NCBI RefSeq assembly: GCF_902459665.1
Contig: NZ_CABPSL010000001.1
Span: forward strand, 868,001-932,000
DNA: 64,000 bases
Direction of reading: 5' to 3'
From: Pandoraea cepalis
Lineage (GTDB): Bacteria; Pseudomonadota; Gammaproteobacteria; Burkholderiales; Burkholderiaceae
The position numbers were made by a program, and so were the translations under genes. Below, one piece after another: positions 16,822-25,750 of the stretch (within the stretch, counting starts at the first letter, position 1; the number at the start of each line of letters is the position of its first letter). A model generated the notes under the pieces. That model saw nothing but the letters and a program-made list of their open reading frames with translations. It searched no databases and had not been told where the DNA came from.

Positions 16822-18145
16822 GCAGCATCTCCGGAGACAGGGGTAAGTAGAAAAGCCGGTCGTGCGAGCCGATCGACACGCCGCCCGTATGAATCGCGAT
16901 GACGCGTGTGCCGCCGGGCAGACGCGCCCCTTGCGTCAGGCGCGTGCCGTCGGCGAGGGTGATCTGCGGCGCGTTGGGCGAGCCGCCTATGCTCACCAGC
17001 GGCGCGGAAAAGCCCGTTTCGGCCAACGTCGGGATCTGGGGCGGCAACGGCTCGATGCGCACGGGCATCGCGTTGTCTCCGGTGTTCCATGAGTCGACGA
17101 TCCCCTTCAACGACGCCTGGCGCCCCACGGTCAGTGCCCCGGTGAGCCGCCATCCGTTGCGGTCGCGGGCGATATCGATGCCGCGCAACTGGCCGGCGTC
17201 GCGTAGTGTCTTCAACAGCCGCTCGAAGCTGTCGGCCGTGCCTTCTGCCACGCGCCAGCCATACGGCAGCGCCAATGCATCGAGCGCATTGGCGGCAGAC
17301 CGCCAGCGGGCGTCGGCGACCGTCGGCGCACCGATGAGCACTTCGCCGTCCGGCGTGACGCTCACCTGGGCGGTGCCGAAGCCGTGCAAGCGTAGCAACG
17401 TGCGCACTGTCTGTATGGAATTCGCGGGGCACCAGGTCTCGTCGCTCAACGCTTTGCCCAACCAACGCGCCTCGGCGCGCAGTCGTGCAAGCGCGTCGTC
17501 GTCGATGCAGCCGCCGGACAGGCGTACCGCATTGCCGTCGTGATCCAGCACGACGCCGGGCGCGACGCGTGCCGCGAGCGCTTTGAGCGCATCGGGCGGT
17601 GGCGGTGCGGCGATGACGTTGGCGGTTCCCGTGCGCCAGATCGCGACGCCCGCCGCCGCGATCAGTAACGATAGTCCCGTGACTGCTATCCAGGCGGTCG
17701 GGGCGCGAGCGCGCCGCGCAGGGGCTTCGGCCGCTTGGGGGGCTTCGGCCGCTTGGGGGGATTCGGGCGCGAGGGTCATGCGAGGCGATGCCGTGTGCTC
17801 GGGACGCCGCTCTGGACGTTTTGGCATGGGCGCGGGAGCGCTTTCGCTGCCGTCGCCGAGCCAGATGCCGAGGCCGGCAAGATCGATCGCCGTATGCAGC
17901 GGGAGCCTGAGCGTGTCCGCCGCGCGATCATCCGATGCGGCGACGGGCACGCCGTCGACCCAGACTGGCGCCGGCGTGAGCAGGCGAACGCCATCGTCGT
18001 CGACGCCCAGCGCGATCTGGGCGCCATGATCGAGCGTCATCGCGATATCGGAATCACTGTCGCCGATCGTGAGTGTGCCCGGTGGTAGCGGCATGGGTCG
18101 TCCGGCGAGGGGGCCGTCGAGCAGCGTGAGCGTGAGCATGCTCAT
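16796..18145 (-). CDS. sctD: Type III secretion inner-membrane ring protein SctD
   Basis: A 449-aa protein. The N-terminal 100 residues read as an FHA-like cytoplasmic domain (LTLLDGPLAGRPMPLPPGTLTIGDS). A Pro/Ala linker follows, with a duplicated PQAAEA unit encoded by an 18-bp tandem repeat at about 17723-17758. One membrane helix lies near residues 149-171, then a periplasmic ring-building region. This is the layout of SctD (YscD/SsaD/EscD). Its start overlaps the sctC stop by ATGA; its end overlaps the ssaE-like gene. Confidence 0.88.
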   Translation of the reverse strand: MSMLTLTLLDGPLAGRPMPLPPGTLTIGDSDSDIAMTLDHGAQIALGVDDDGVRLLTPAPVWVDGVPVAASDDRAADTLRLPLHTAIDLAGLGIWLGDGSESAPAPMPKRPERRPEHTASPRMTLAPESPQAAEAPQAAEAPARRARAPTAWIAVTGLSLLIAAAGVAIWRTGTANVIAAPPPPDALKALAARVAPGVVLDHDGNAVRLSGGCIDDDALARLRAEARWLGKALSDETWCPANSIQTVRTLLRLHGFGTAQVSVTPDGEVLIGAPTVADARWRSAANALDALALPYGWRVAEGTADSFERLLKTLRDAGQLRGIDIARDRNGWRLTGALTVGRQASLKGIVDSWNTGDNAMPVRIEPLPPQIPTLAETGFSAPLVSIGGSPNAPQITLADGTRLTQGARLPGGTRVIAIHTGGVSIGSHDRLFYLPLSPEMLHDDSPDPA

Positions 18146-19758
18146 GCGCTCGGCAGGTCGGCCGCCGGCTCGGCCTTGATCAGAAACAGACGCATGACAC
18201 TGTCGCTCCGGTTGCTCGTCGAACTGAACAGACGGCCGATGAGCGGCAGATCGCCCAGCAGGGGAATCTTGCGCTCCTGCTCGTGCTGCGCGTCCTGCAC
18301 GAAGCCGCCGAGCAGCAGGCTCTGTCCCGCCTGGAGCGTGGCATGCGTGGAAATCGAGGAGTTGCGGATCGTCGGGACCTCGTTGCGGCTGTTGCGTTCG
18401 CTGCGCACTTCGCCGCCGTCTTCAATATTGAGGGTGAGCATCACCTGCTCGCGACCATCGCCTTCCTGCGGAACGAGTCGCGGCGTGACACGCAATAGCG
18501 ATCCCGACGTCACGCTCTCCAGTTTGGCGACCTTCTCGCCTGAGACCTTGGTATAGAACGTCACGCTGCGATCGAGTACGGCCTGCATATTGTCGAGCGT
18601 GACGATGGATGGGCGGGATAGAACGCGCGCCTTGGAGTTTCGCTCCAGCGCGCTCAAATTGACCATGAACTTGTTGGTGTCACCGACCAATGTCGTGAAC
18701 GTGCCGGAGTCGCCACTCTGTGTCTGCGAGTTCAGCGACACGGCGCCGAAGCCACCCAGCCGGGCGCTGCCGGAGAAGTCGACGCCAAGTTCGGCGATAT
18801 CGCTGGCGTTGACGTCGATGATCGCCACCGAGATGTCGACCAGGCGGGGCCGGATGTCGAGCTGCGCGATCAGGTCGCCATAGATCGGCAGATTGCGTCG
18901 CCGCTCACGCACGATGACCGCATTGCGACGCGGATCGGCGGAAAAGCGCGGCGTGCCGGAGCGCGAGCCGGTGGCGAGGGGAAGGCGGGCGTCAAGGCCG
19001 GCGCCGGCCGACGCGCCCGGCGAGGCAGACGCCGCCGCAGTGGCACCGAGCGGGCCGGCGCCGAGAATCAAATCCTTCAGTACGCTGACAACGCCCGGCA
19101 CGACGACTTCCTGCCCGCGATAAAAGTACCTCGTGTCGTCGGCCGTCGCGAATTTCAGGGGAAATATCTTGATGGTCTCTTCGCTTTCCTGCTGATCGCG
19201 GGCGTCGCGTTCGAGGTGGTCTGCGAGCATGGCAACCGTCTCGATGCAGGCGGGAACGCCGGCGATTTCAAGCGCGTGAGTGGCCGGAATCGCCCGTGCC
19301 ACGCAGTGCCGCGGGTGCAGCACACCGGCATTGCGCAGGTGCCCGAGCAAGTCGTTGGGCGAGGCGTAACGCACGGACATGACGCGCCGCGTTGCCTCGC
19401 TGGATTTATAGATGTTCAGCGTCTGGCCGTTGAAGTACCACGAAAGCCGATAACGTTCCGATAGGGCGTCGAGGGTCGCCTGAGCGGCACCCGCAGGTAG
19501 CGTGCCGATGAAGCGATCGGCGACGTGCGGACTCACGACGGTCGGAATGCCGTGGTGCGCCCCGAAGTCGCGCAACAACTCCGCGAGAGGCGTGCCTGCG
19601 CTCTGGAAGACGAACGGGCCGCCGCGCCAAACCGGCGTGCCCGGTGAGACCCGGGGCGCATGCGCCGTGAGGGGCGCGGCAAACGACGCGGTGGCCAGCG
19701 TGACGCACAGGCTCCCGGCAAGCAGGGCGACGGTGCGCGAAGTGAAGGAAGGCTGCAT
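18142..19758 (-). CDS. sctC: Type III secretion outer-membrane secretin SctC
   Basis: A 538-aa secretin that forms the outer-membrane ring. The signal peptide spans about residues 1-27 (cleavage near ASFA-AP). N-domains follow: GTPLAELLRDFGAHHG, IKIFPLKFATADDT and VIVRERRRNLPIYGDLI. The C-terminal secretin domain contains VDISVAIIDVNASDIAELGVDF and QAGQSLLLGGFVQDAQHEQERKIPLLGDLP. The start at 19758 is chosen by the signal peptide; the frame is open far upstream. First clear structural gene of the minus-strand block. Confidence 0.94.
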   Translation of the reverse strand: MQPSFTSRTVALLAGSLCVTLATASFAAPLTAHAPRVSPGTPVWRGGPFVFQSAGTPLAELLRDFGAHHGIPTVVSPHVADRFIGTLPAGAAQATLDALSERYRLSWYFNGQTLNIYKSSEATRRVMSVRYASPNDLLGHLRNAGVLHPRHCVARAIPATHALEIAGVPACIETVAMLADHLERDARDQQESEETIKIFPLKFATADDTRYFYRGQEVVVPGVVSVLKDLILGAGPLGATAAASASPGASAGAGLDARLPLATGSRSGTPRFSADPRRNAVIVRERRRNLPIYGDLIAQLDIRPRLVDISVAIIDVNASDIAELGVDFSGSARLGGFGAVSLNSQTQSGDSGTFTTLVGDTNKFMVNLSALERNSKARVLSRPSIVTLDNMQAVLDRSVTFYTKVSGEKVAKLESVTSGSLLRVTPRLVPQEGDGREQVMLTLNIEDGGEVRSERNSRNEVPTIRNSSISTHATLQAGQSLLLGGFVQDAQHEQERKIPLLGDLPLIGRLFSSTSNRSDSVMRLFLIKAEPAADLPSA

Positions 19759-19760
19759 GG

Positions 19761-20357
19761 TCAGCAGCGGCGCAGCGCGTGAAGACGGCGGCTGGCGTCT
19801 GCCGCCCCGGCGGGACGACCGGACGCATGCGGCGTGAACGATGCAGGTGGCACCGCGTCGGCGCGCGTGCCCTGCGACGTCACCATCATGCAGGCCAGCA
19901 GTTGGCGACGAAGCTGCGCTTCCACGCGTGCGGCCGGTTCGCCGGCGTCGAAGCGGTGGACCCACCAGAGGACGTCGTTCGCAAGGCACAGGCTGTCGTC
20001 GCGCAACGCCGGCTGACCGGCCAGCACGAGGCAGAGCCGCAAGAGCCAGCGTGCGAGCGCCGGGTCGTCGTCGAGTGCGGCGGCGAGCGGTTGCGCATGG
20101 GGATGAGCATGGCGATGGACTTGCATATGGGCGTGCGGCGGCAGCGTCAGCGCCGTTGCGACGCAATAGCCGCCGTCGACTCGACACGTCCAGCCGCGTT
20201 GGCCGTCGAGATCGAGCGCAATGCGCGCGCCCTGTACGTCGCGCGGGGCAATCCAGTCGAGCGCGGCAAGCGCAAATGGCAAACGCATAGGTATCTGAAG
20301 GAGGCAGTGCACGGGCACGGGGAACAAAGCGCATGCGACATCGGCGGCATACGCCAT
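19761..20357 (-). CDS. Unassigned gene upstream of sctC (SsaB or chaperone position)
   Basis: The frame ends 2 bp before the sctC start and must share its operon. The start is uncertain: ATG 20357, 20402 and 20288 are all possible and none has a good ribosome-binding site; 20357 gives 198 aa. The best-structured part is the last 120 residues, with ALARWLLRLCLVLAGQPALR and SLCLANDVLWWVHRF, a helical pattern seen in small secretion chaperones. In SPI-2 the gene before ssaC is ssaB (spiC). I see no clear similarity to SpiC, so the role is open. Confidence 0.5.
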   Translation of the reverse strand: MAYAADVACALFPVPVHCLLQIPMRLPFALAALDWIAPRDVQGARIALDLDGQRGWTCRVDGGYCVATALTLPPHAHMQVHRHAHPHAQPLAAALDDDPALARWLLRLCLVLAGQPALRDDSLCLANDVLWWVHRFDAGEPAARVEAQLRRQLLACMMVTSQGTRADAVPPASFTPHASGRPAGAADASRRLHALRRC

Positions 20358-20602
20358 CACGGGTCGCCGTCGATCGACACGGCGGCGCACAAGATTCCTC
20401 ATTATCAAGCGCTGAGGTGCCGGCACAATCCGGCGCAGACCTGAAGTGACGCTCGGGCGCCGTGGTTTGGGGGGCTTTCCCACGTCCGACGTCAGGCGAA
20501 GGCACAAGATTCGCGCAAGTGGCCCGAAGTCGATAGAAAGTGAACAAAAATCCGTATGAGTGCTTGCGTGAGTGCTTATGACCAACTGTCGAGGAGCTGC
20601 GA

Positions 20603-21262
20603 ATGACGGGGTGTATCGGTGTCGTCGTTGTCGAAGACCACGAGTTACTGGCCGACGGACTCTGCTGCCTGATCGAGCACGATCTCGGTTGGCGTGTGCT
20701 TGCCCGGGTCGTCAACGGGCTCGATGTCTACCGGGCCTGCGTGGTGCATCGACCGACCCTGATGATGCTGGATCTGGGCCTGCCCGGCATGGACGGCGTG
20801 GACGTGATCCGCCAATGCGCCCAGCGTTGGCCCGACCTGCGCATCGTTGTCAACTCGGCCAGCAACGACAGCGAGCGGGCACGCCAGGCGCTGGAAGCCG
20901 GCGCGGCGGCTTACGTGCTCAAGAGCAGCCCTCGCACGACCTTGATCCACGCGTCGTACCAGGTCATTCGTGGCGAGCGTTTCGTCGATCCGGCCGTGTT
21001 CGGTGGCATGCACGATCCGGCGGGCGCGCGCCACGTGCCCCGCCCATGCGCGGTCGAGATGCCCGAGCGGCTGCTGACGCTGCGTGAGCGGCAGGTGCTC
21101 AAGCTGGTCGCGGAAGGGCAACGCAATCGCGACATCGCGCAACTGTTGTCGATCAGTGTGAAGACGGTCGAGACCCACCGGCTGAACATGATGCGCAAGC
21201 TCGATGCACACAACGTGGCCGATATCGTGAATTGGGCACATCGCCTGCGCATGATGCTGTGA
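20603..21262 (+). CDS. LuxR-type response regulator, SsrB-like
   Basis: A 219-aa NarL/FixJ response regulator. The receiver domain has acidic residues VVEDHE at 11-12, the phospho-acceptor Asp57 (MMLDLGLPG) and Lys107 (YVLKSS). The C-terminal LuxR helix-turn-helix has LTLRERQVLKLVAEGQRNRDIA and ISVKTVETHRLNMMRKL. SsrB is the matching regulator of SPI-2. No histidine kinase gene is next to it, so the partner sensor, if any, is elsewhere. It is divergent from the sctC operon and may start a transcript running through sctV-sctU. Confidence 0.88.
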   Translation: MTGCIGVVVVEDHELLADGLCCLIEHDLGWRVLARVVNGLDVYRACVVHRPTLMMLDLGLPGMDGVDVIRQCAQRWPDLRIVVNSASNDSERARQALEAGAAAYVLKSSPRTTLIHASYQVIRGERFVDPAVFGGMHDPAGARHVPRPCAVEMPERLLTLRERQVLKLVAEGQRNRDIAQLLSISVKTVETHRLNMMRKLDAHNVADIVNWAHRLRMML

Positions 21263-21418
21263 CGATGGTGGCCCCTCGTCGGAACGCCCGCCGCGAAATT
21301 CAGGTATGCGCCGGATAGCCCCCGCGGCCGTGGATGCGCGACCATGCCCGCTGCCGCTACCTGAGCGCCCTCCGAGCCGCGCGTGCGCCGCCAGCACGTT
21401 CCCAACGCAAGATCGCCG

Positions 21419-21808
21419 ATGGACACCCAGACTCAACGCAAGCTCGAGCAGCTCTTCGAATTGCTGGCGCTACCGCCGCAACGTGTGGCCCCTCGCATGC
21501 GCGTGGTGCTCGCACCCTGCGTGCTGATGATCGAGGTCGATGCGCAGGGCGTGACGTTGGTGTTGACGCTGATCGATCGCGCCGCCCGCGCGCAGCGGTG
21601 GTTGCCCATGTTGCTGCAAACCTGCGCGCCGGAGTGGAGTCTCGGCATTCCCGTGCGGGCATGTGTGGCGCAGGGGCGCCCGATGCTGATCGCGACGCCG
21701 CCGGCGAGCGGCAACTCACAGGCCGTTGATTGGTTCGCTTGCCTCGGCCGCATGCGGCGCCTGTTGGAGCGAATCGATGCCCGGCAGCAGCAGGAGGTTC
21801 ACCCGTGA
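21419..21808 (+). CDS. Small cytoplasmic secretion regulator, SsaM-like
   Basis: A 129-aa protein directly before sctV, overlapping it by GTGA. In SPI-2 the gene at this place is ssaM, whose product works with SpiC and SsaL in ordering secretion. The sequence has helices at both ends (QTQRKLEQLFELLALP; LGRMRRLLERIDARQ) around a strand-rich middle. Size and position fit SsaM; the sequence itself is not diagnostic. The ATG at 21419 is chosen because the region above has no family features. Confidence 0.58.
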   Translation: MDTQTQRKLEQLFELLALPPQRVAPRMRVVLAPCVLMIEVDAQGVTLVLTLIDRAARAQRWLPMLLQTCAPEWSLGIPVRACVAQGRPMLIATPPASGNSQAVDWFACLGRMRRLLERIDARQQQEVHP

Positions 21809-23880
21809 CGCGCCTGCTGCCCTGGCTTCGCGTCGCTGCCGGCCGGCAGGACATCGTGCTGGCCGCGCTGCTGCTCGTCACGGTGTTGATGATCATCATC
21901 CCGATGCCGCCGTCGGTGATGGATCTGCTCATCGCGCTCAATCTGGGCCTGTCGCTGCTGCTGATGATGGTGGCGCTCTATATCAACGAGCCGCTCGATT
22001 TCTCGGCGTTCCCGTCCGTACTGCTGATGACCACGCTGTTTCGGCTGGGGCTCACGATCAGCACCAGCCGCCTGATTCTGCTGCGCGCCGACGCGGGCGA
22101 CATCGTCTACACGTTCGGCGATTTTGCTGCAGGCGGGAACATCGTCGTCGGCATGATCGTGTTTCTGATCATCACTGTCGTCAACTTCATCGTCATCACG
22201 AAGGGCTCCGAGCGCGTGGCCGAGGTCGGCGCCCGGTTTTCGCTCGACGGCATGCCCGGCAAGCAGATGAGCATCGACGGCGATCTGCGCGCGGGCACCA
22301 TCGACGCAGCCGAAGCCAAGCGCGTGCGCCGCATCGTGCAGAAGGAGAGCCAGTTCTACGGCGCGATGGACGGGGCGATGAAATTCGTCAAGGGCGATGC
22401 CATCGCCGGCCTCGTCATCATCGTGGTGAACTTGCTGGGCGGCATCGGGGTCGGCGTCTTCATGCGCGGCATGAGCGCGGGCGATGCGGCGGCGATCTAC
22501 GCGATTCTCTCCATCGGCGATGGGCTGGTGTCGCAGATCCCGGCGCTGCTCATTTCCGTGACGGCAGGCATTATCGTCACGCGGGTGCCTGGCGAGCAAC
22601 GTCGCAACCTGGCGCGCGAGCTCACCGATCAGCTTGCCGCACAGCCGCGCTCGCTGACGTTGGCGGCCGTGGTGCTTGTGCTCTTCGGTCTGATCCCTGG
22701 CTTCCCGATGCACTATTTCCTCCTGCTCGCGGCGCTGGCGGGGACCGCCGCGTGGTGGGCAGGGCGCAGAGGGGGCGAGGGCCAAGGGGACAAGGACGGC
22801 GCGCAGGGAGACGCCGGCGGAGTGCAAGCGAAACCGGGACGCCCTGGCGCGCAGCCGCTGCAGGCACGGGTGGGGGCCGCGCTGGCCGAGGCAGCGGGCG
22901 GCACCGCGGTGCTCGCCGCGCGCATCAATGCCCTGCGCGATCAGAAGTTCGAGCAGTTCGGCGTGCCAATGCCCGAGGTACAGGTGGTCGTCGACGCCGG
23001 CCTGCCGGGCGAGACGCTGGATATTCAGCTCTATCACGAGAGCGTGATGACGATCGATGTGGCCCCTGACGCCGCATTGGCGCAGCACGACGCGGCGCAT
23101 CCGATGCCCGCGCTGCGCAGCCTTGACGCCGGTGCGCCGCGCGAGATGCCGTTGCCGTTCGGCGGGCAGATCCTTTTCTGGCTGGACGACGCGCAACGCC
23201 AGGCGTGGCAGACGCGAGGCGGCACCGTGATCGTGGGCGCGGACCGCGTGGCGCACTGCGTGTCGCTGGTCATCGACGCGCATGCCGCCGATTTCCTCGG
23301 TGTGCAGGAAGCGCGTTTCCTGATGGATGCGATGGAGGATCGCTACGGCGAACTCGTCAAGGAGCTGCAACGCCAACTGCCGATCAGCCGGACGGCGGAA
23401 GTCCTGCAGCGACTGGTCGCCGAGGGCGTGTCGATTCGCGACCTGCGGCGCGTGTTCGAGGCCCTGATCGAATGGGCCCCGCGTGAGCGCGATCAGATCA
23501 TGTTGACCGAGTACGTGCGGCTCAGCCTGCGACGTCACATCACCCGGCGCTTTCGACGGGGCACCGAACACATCACCGGGTGGAACGTGGGACGCGGCAT
23601 CGAGGACACCGTGCGGGCCGCCGTGCGGCAGACGGCGTCGGGGTCCTATGCCGATCTGAATCCCACGCAGACCGACGCGATTCTGAACGCCATCGATGGC
23701 GCACTGACCGCGCATGACGGCACGCCAGCCGTGCTGTTCACCGCCATGGACGTTCGGCGTTTTCTGCGCAAGCTCGTCGAGCGCGAGCGCGCCGACCTGG
23801 CGGTGTTGTCGTTCCAGGAAGTGGCCGACGAGCCGCATGTGCGGGTGCTGGGCACGATCGACGTGCAGGGAACCTACTGA
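21805..23880 (+). CDS. sctV: Type III secretion export gate protein SctV
   Basis: A 691-aa FHIPEP-family protein. About eight membrane helices occupy residues 15-335, with the family motif FPSVLLMTTLFRLGLTIST and the FRIPEP-like loop ARFSLDGMPGKQMSIDGDLRAG. A short charged linker follows (about 337-365). The cytoplasmic ring domain begins near residue 375 and includes the TDAILNAI and HVRVLG segments near the end. GTG 21805 is the start, with a perfect AGGAGG 7 bp upstream. It binds chaperone-substrate complexes and the gatekeeper. Confidence 0.95.
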   Translation: MTRLLPWLRVAAGRQDIVLAALLLVTVLMIIIPMPPSVMDLLIALNLGLSLLLMMVALYINEPLDFSAFPSVLLMTTLFRLGLTISTSRLILLRADAGDIVYTFGDFAAGGNIVVGMIVFLIITVVNFIVITKGSERVAEVGARFSLDGMPGKQMSIDGDLRAGTIDAAEAKRVRRIVQKESQFYGAMDGAMKFVKGDAIAGLVIIVVNLLGGIGVGVFMRGMSAGDAAAIYAILSIGDGLVSQIPALLISVTAGIIVTRVPGEQRRNLARELTDQLAAQPRSLTLAAVVLVLFGLIPGFPMHYFLLLAALAGTAAWWAGRRGGEGQGDKDGAQGDAGGVQAKPGRPGAQPLQARVGAALAEAAGGTAVLAARINALRDQKFEQFGVPMPEVQVVVDAGLPGETLDIQLYHESVMTIDVAPDAALAQHDAAHPMPALRSLDAGAPREMPLPFGGQILFWLDDAQRQAWQTRGGTVIVGADRVAHCVSLVIDAHAADFLGVQEARFLMDAMEDRYGELVKELQRQLPISRTAEVLQRLVAEGVSIRDLRRVFEALIEWAPRERDQIMLTEYVRLSLRRHITRRFRRGTEHITGWNVGRGIEDTVRAAVRQTASGSYADLNPTQTDAILNAIDGALTAHDGTPAVLFTAMDVRRFLRKLVERERADLAVLSFQEVADEPHVRVLGTIDVQGTY

Positions 23881-23881
23881 G

Positions 23882-25246
23882 ATGCGTCGCCCGGACGCCA
23901 CACGCATCGCCAATGGGCTTCGTCGAACGCTCGACGCGCGGCGCAAAGCGTGTGACGAGTGGCGGCGGATGTCCGGCGGTGAAGCGCGCTACGGTCGTAT
24001 CGACAAGATCACCCCGAATGCGATGCGGGCCCGATTGCCGGGCGCGGCGCTCGGTGAGCAATGCCGCGTGGTCTCGCCGTCGCTCGACGCCGAGGTGATT
24101 GCGGTCGAGGGGCGGCATGTCTGGCTTGCGCCGTATGCCGAGCCGAACGGCGTGGCCAATGGCGCGCTGGTGCAGGCGCTGGGAAGGTCGTCGCGCGTGG
24201 CCGTCGGCGATCACCTGATTGGCGAGGTGCTCGATGGCCTCGGGCGGCCGTTGGTCCCCGCGACGGCGGCCGACGAGGCGCCGACGTCCGGCGTGGCATG
24301 GCGTTCACTGGACACGGAGCCGCCGCCCGCGATGACGCGTGCGCTGGTGTCCACGTGCCTGCCCATCGGCATTCGCGCGATCGACGGCATGCTCACCTGC
24401 GGTCGTGGCCAGCGATTGGGCATCTTTGCGGCGGCGGGGGGGGGCAAGAGCACGCTGCTGGCGATGATGTGCCAGGGTGCGCAGGCCGATGTGATCGTCG
24501 TGGCGCTGATCGGCGAGCGCGGGCGCGAGGTGCGCGAGTTTCTCGAGACGGCCCTCACCCCTGAGGCGCGTGCACGGACTGTCTGCGTCGTCGCGACATC
24601 CGATCGTCCCGCGCTCGAACGGATGAAGGCCGCCTACACCGCGACGGCCATTGCGGAGGCGTTTCGCGACGACGGCAAAGACGTGCTGTTGCTCATGGAT
24701 TCCCTGACGCGCTTCGGGCGCGCCGTGCGCGATATCGGGATGGCGGCGGGAGAGCCGCTTGGGGCGACGAGCGGGTTGCCACCGAGCTTTTATGCGCGTC
24801 TGCCCCGGTTGCTGGAGCGCGCGGGGACCGGCGTGCGCGGCAGCATCACCGCGTTCTATACGGTGCTCGTCGAAGGCGACAACCTGGATGAGCCGCTCGC
24901 CGACGAGGTGCGTTCGATCGTCGACGGTCACATTGTGCTGTCGCGGCGTCTCGCGCAGGAAAATCACTATCCCGCCATCGACGTCGCGAGGAGCCTCTCG
25001 CGGGTGATGGCGGCGGTGACCGACGCGCCGCATGTCGATGCGGCGGCGCGTGTCAGGCGCGCGATGGCGCTGGCGGCGCAGGTTGAGTTGCTGGTACGCG
25101 TTGGCGAATATCAGCCGGGCAACGATCCGGAGACCGACGACGCGCTCGCGCGGGCCCCGGACATCCGTGCCTTTCTTTGTCAGGCGCAGCACGACGTGGC
25201 GCCATTCGACGACACGCGCGCATGGCTCGAACATCTCGCGAACTGA
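23882..25246 (+). CDS. sctN: Type III secretion ATPase SctN
   Basis: A 454-aa F1-like ATPase that strips chaperones and unfolds substrates at the base of the injectisome. The Walker A motif AAGGGKST is at residues 184-191 and the Walker B region is VLLLMDSLTRF. The family signature is PSFYARLPRLLERAG, and GERGREVREF carries the catalytic glutamate. The Walker A loop reads AAGGGKST rather than the common SAGVGKST, which should still bind nucleotide. It starts one base after the sctV stop, and sctO begins inside its last 25 bp. Confidence 0.95.
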   Translation: MRRPDATRIANGLRRTLDARRKACDEWRRMSGGEARYGRIDKITPNAMRARLPGAALGEQCRVVSPSLDAEVIAVEGRHVWLAPYAEPNGVANGALVQALGRSSRVAVGDHLIGEVLDGLGRPLVPATAADEAPTSGVAWRSLDTEPPPAMTRALVSTCLPIGIRAIDGMLTCGRGQRLGIFAAAGGGKSTLLAMMCQGAQADVIVVALIGERGREVREFLETALTPEARARTVCVVATSDRPALERMKAAYTATAIAEAFRDDGKDVLLLMDSLTRFGRAVRDIGMAAGEPLGATSGLPPSFYARLPRLLERAGTGVRGSITAFYTVLVEGDNLDEPLADEVRSIVDGHIVLSRRLAQENHYPAIDVARSLSRVMAAVTDAPHVDAAARVRRAMALAAQVELLVRVGEYQPGNDPETDDALARAPDIRAFLCQAQHDVAPFDDTRAWLEHLAN

Positions 25247-25632
25247 CGGACGACGAGGGCCTCGCGGCATTGGCGGCCCTCGCCCAGCGCCGCGAAGCCA
25301 GCCTGCGTGCCGCACTGGCCCGCATGACGGTCGCGGCGCGCGATGCCAACGAGGCGGTCGTTGCGTGCGAGCGCGCGTGCGACGCGCAACGTCGCGCGTG
25401 GCAGGACGCATTGTCGCGCGGCGGTGTCTACGGGCCACGCGAGGCCGCGGGCGCGCCGGGTGCGGTGGAAGTGCAGCGTGCCGCCCTTGGCGAGGCGCGG
25501 AACCGGCACAGCGCTGCACTCGCGCACGCGAAGCTTGTCGACGCCGAAGTGCTTCACCAACGCGAGCGCCTGCAGGCGAATGCACGCAAACAGGAAAAAC
25601 TGCGGGAGTTGATGACGTTTTACCGCCGGTGA
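25222..25632 (+). CDS. sctO: Type III secretion ATPase stalk SctO
   Basis: A 136-aa protein read as one long antiparallel coiled coil with heptads rich in Ala, Arg and Gln. This is the shape of SctO (YscO/SsaO, FliJ-like), the central stalk of the export ATPase. It overlaps the end of sctN by 25 bp, as expected for this gene pair. The start ATG 25222 is preferred over an in-frame ATG at 25177 deeper inside sctN. Confidence 0.78.
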   Translation: MARTSRELTDDEGLAALAALAQRREASLRAALARMTVAARDANEAVVACERACDAQRRAWQDALSRGGVYGPREAAGAPGAVEVQRAALGEARNRHSAALAHAKLVDAEVLHQRERLQANARKQEKLRELMTFYRR

Positions 25633-25750
25633 ATGGGCAATGGGCCGCTGAAGACGGAACCGTCTCACGCCATTACCCGGCGCCGAAGGGATTGCGCACC
25701 TATGCCGAACGAAACGCGCTCACCACCATTGCCATCAAGAGGACTTCACG

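Noticed and set aside
17723-17758. Tandem 18-bp repeat in sctD as a possible CRISPR or IS trace
   Set aside because: Only two in-frame copies encoding PQAAEA; a simple linker duplication. No CRISPR array exists in the window.
19759-20715. Upstream extension of the sctC frame to 857 codons
   Set aside because: SctC has a signal peptide right after ATG 19758; the upstream part is Arg-rich shadow sequence.
21799-23946. 715-codon minus-strand ORF opposite sctV
   Set aside because: Shadow of the sctV gene; His/Arg-rich with no recognisable motif.
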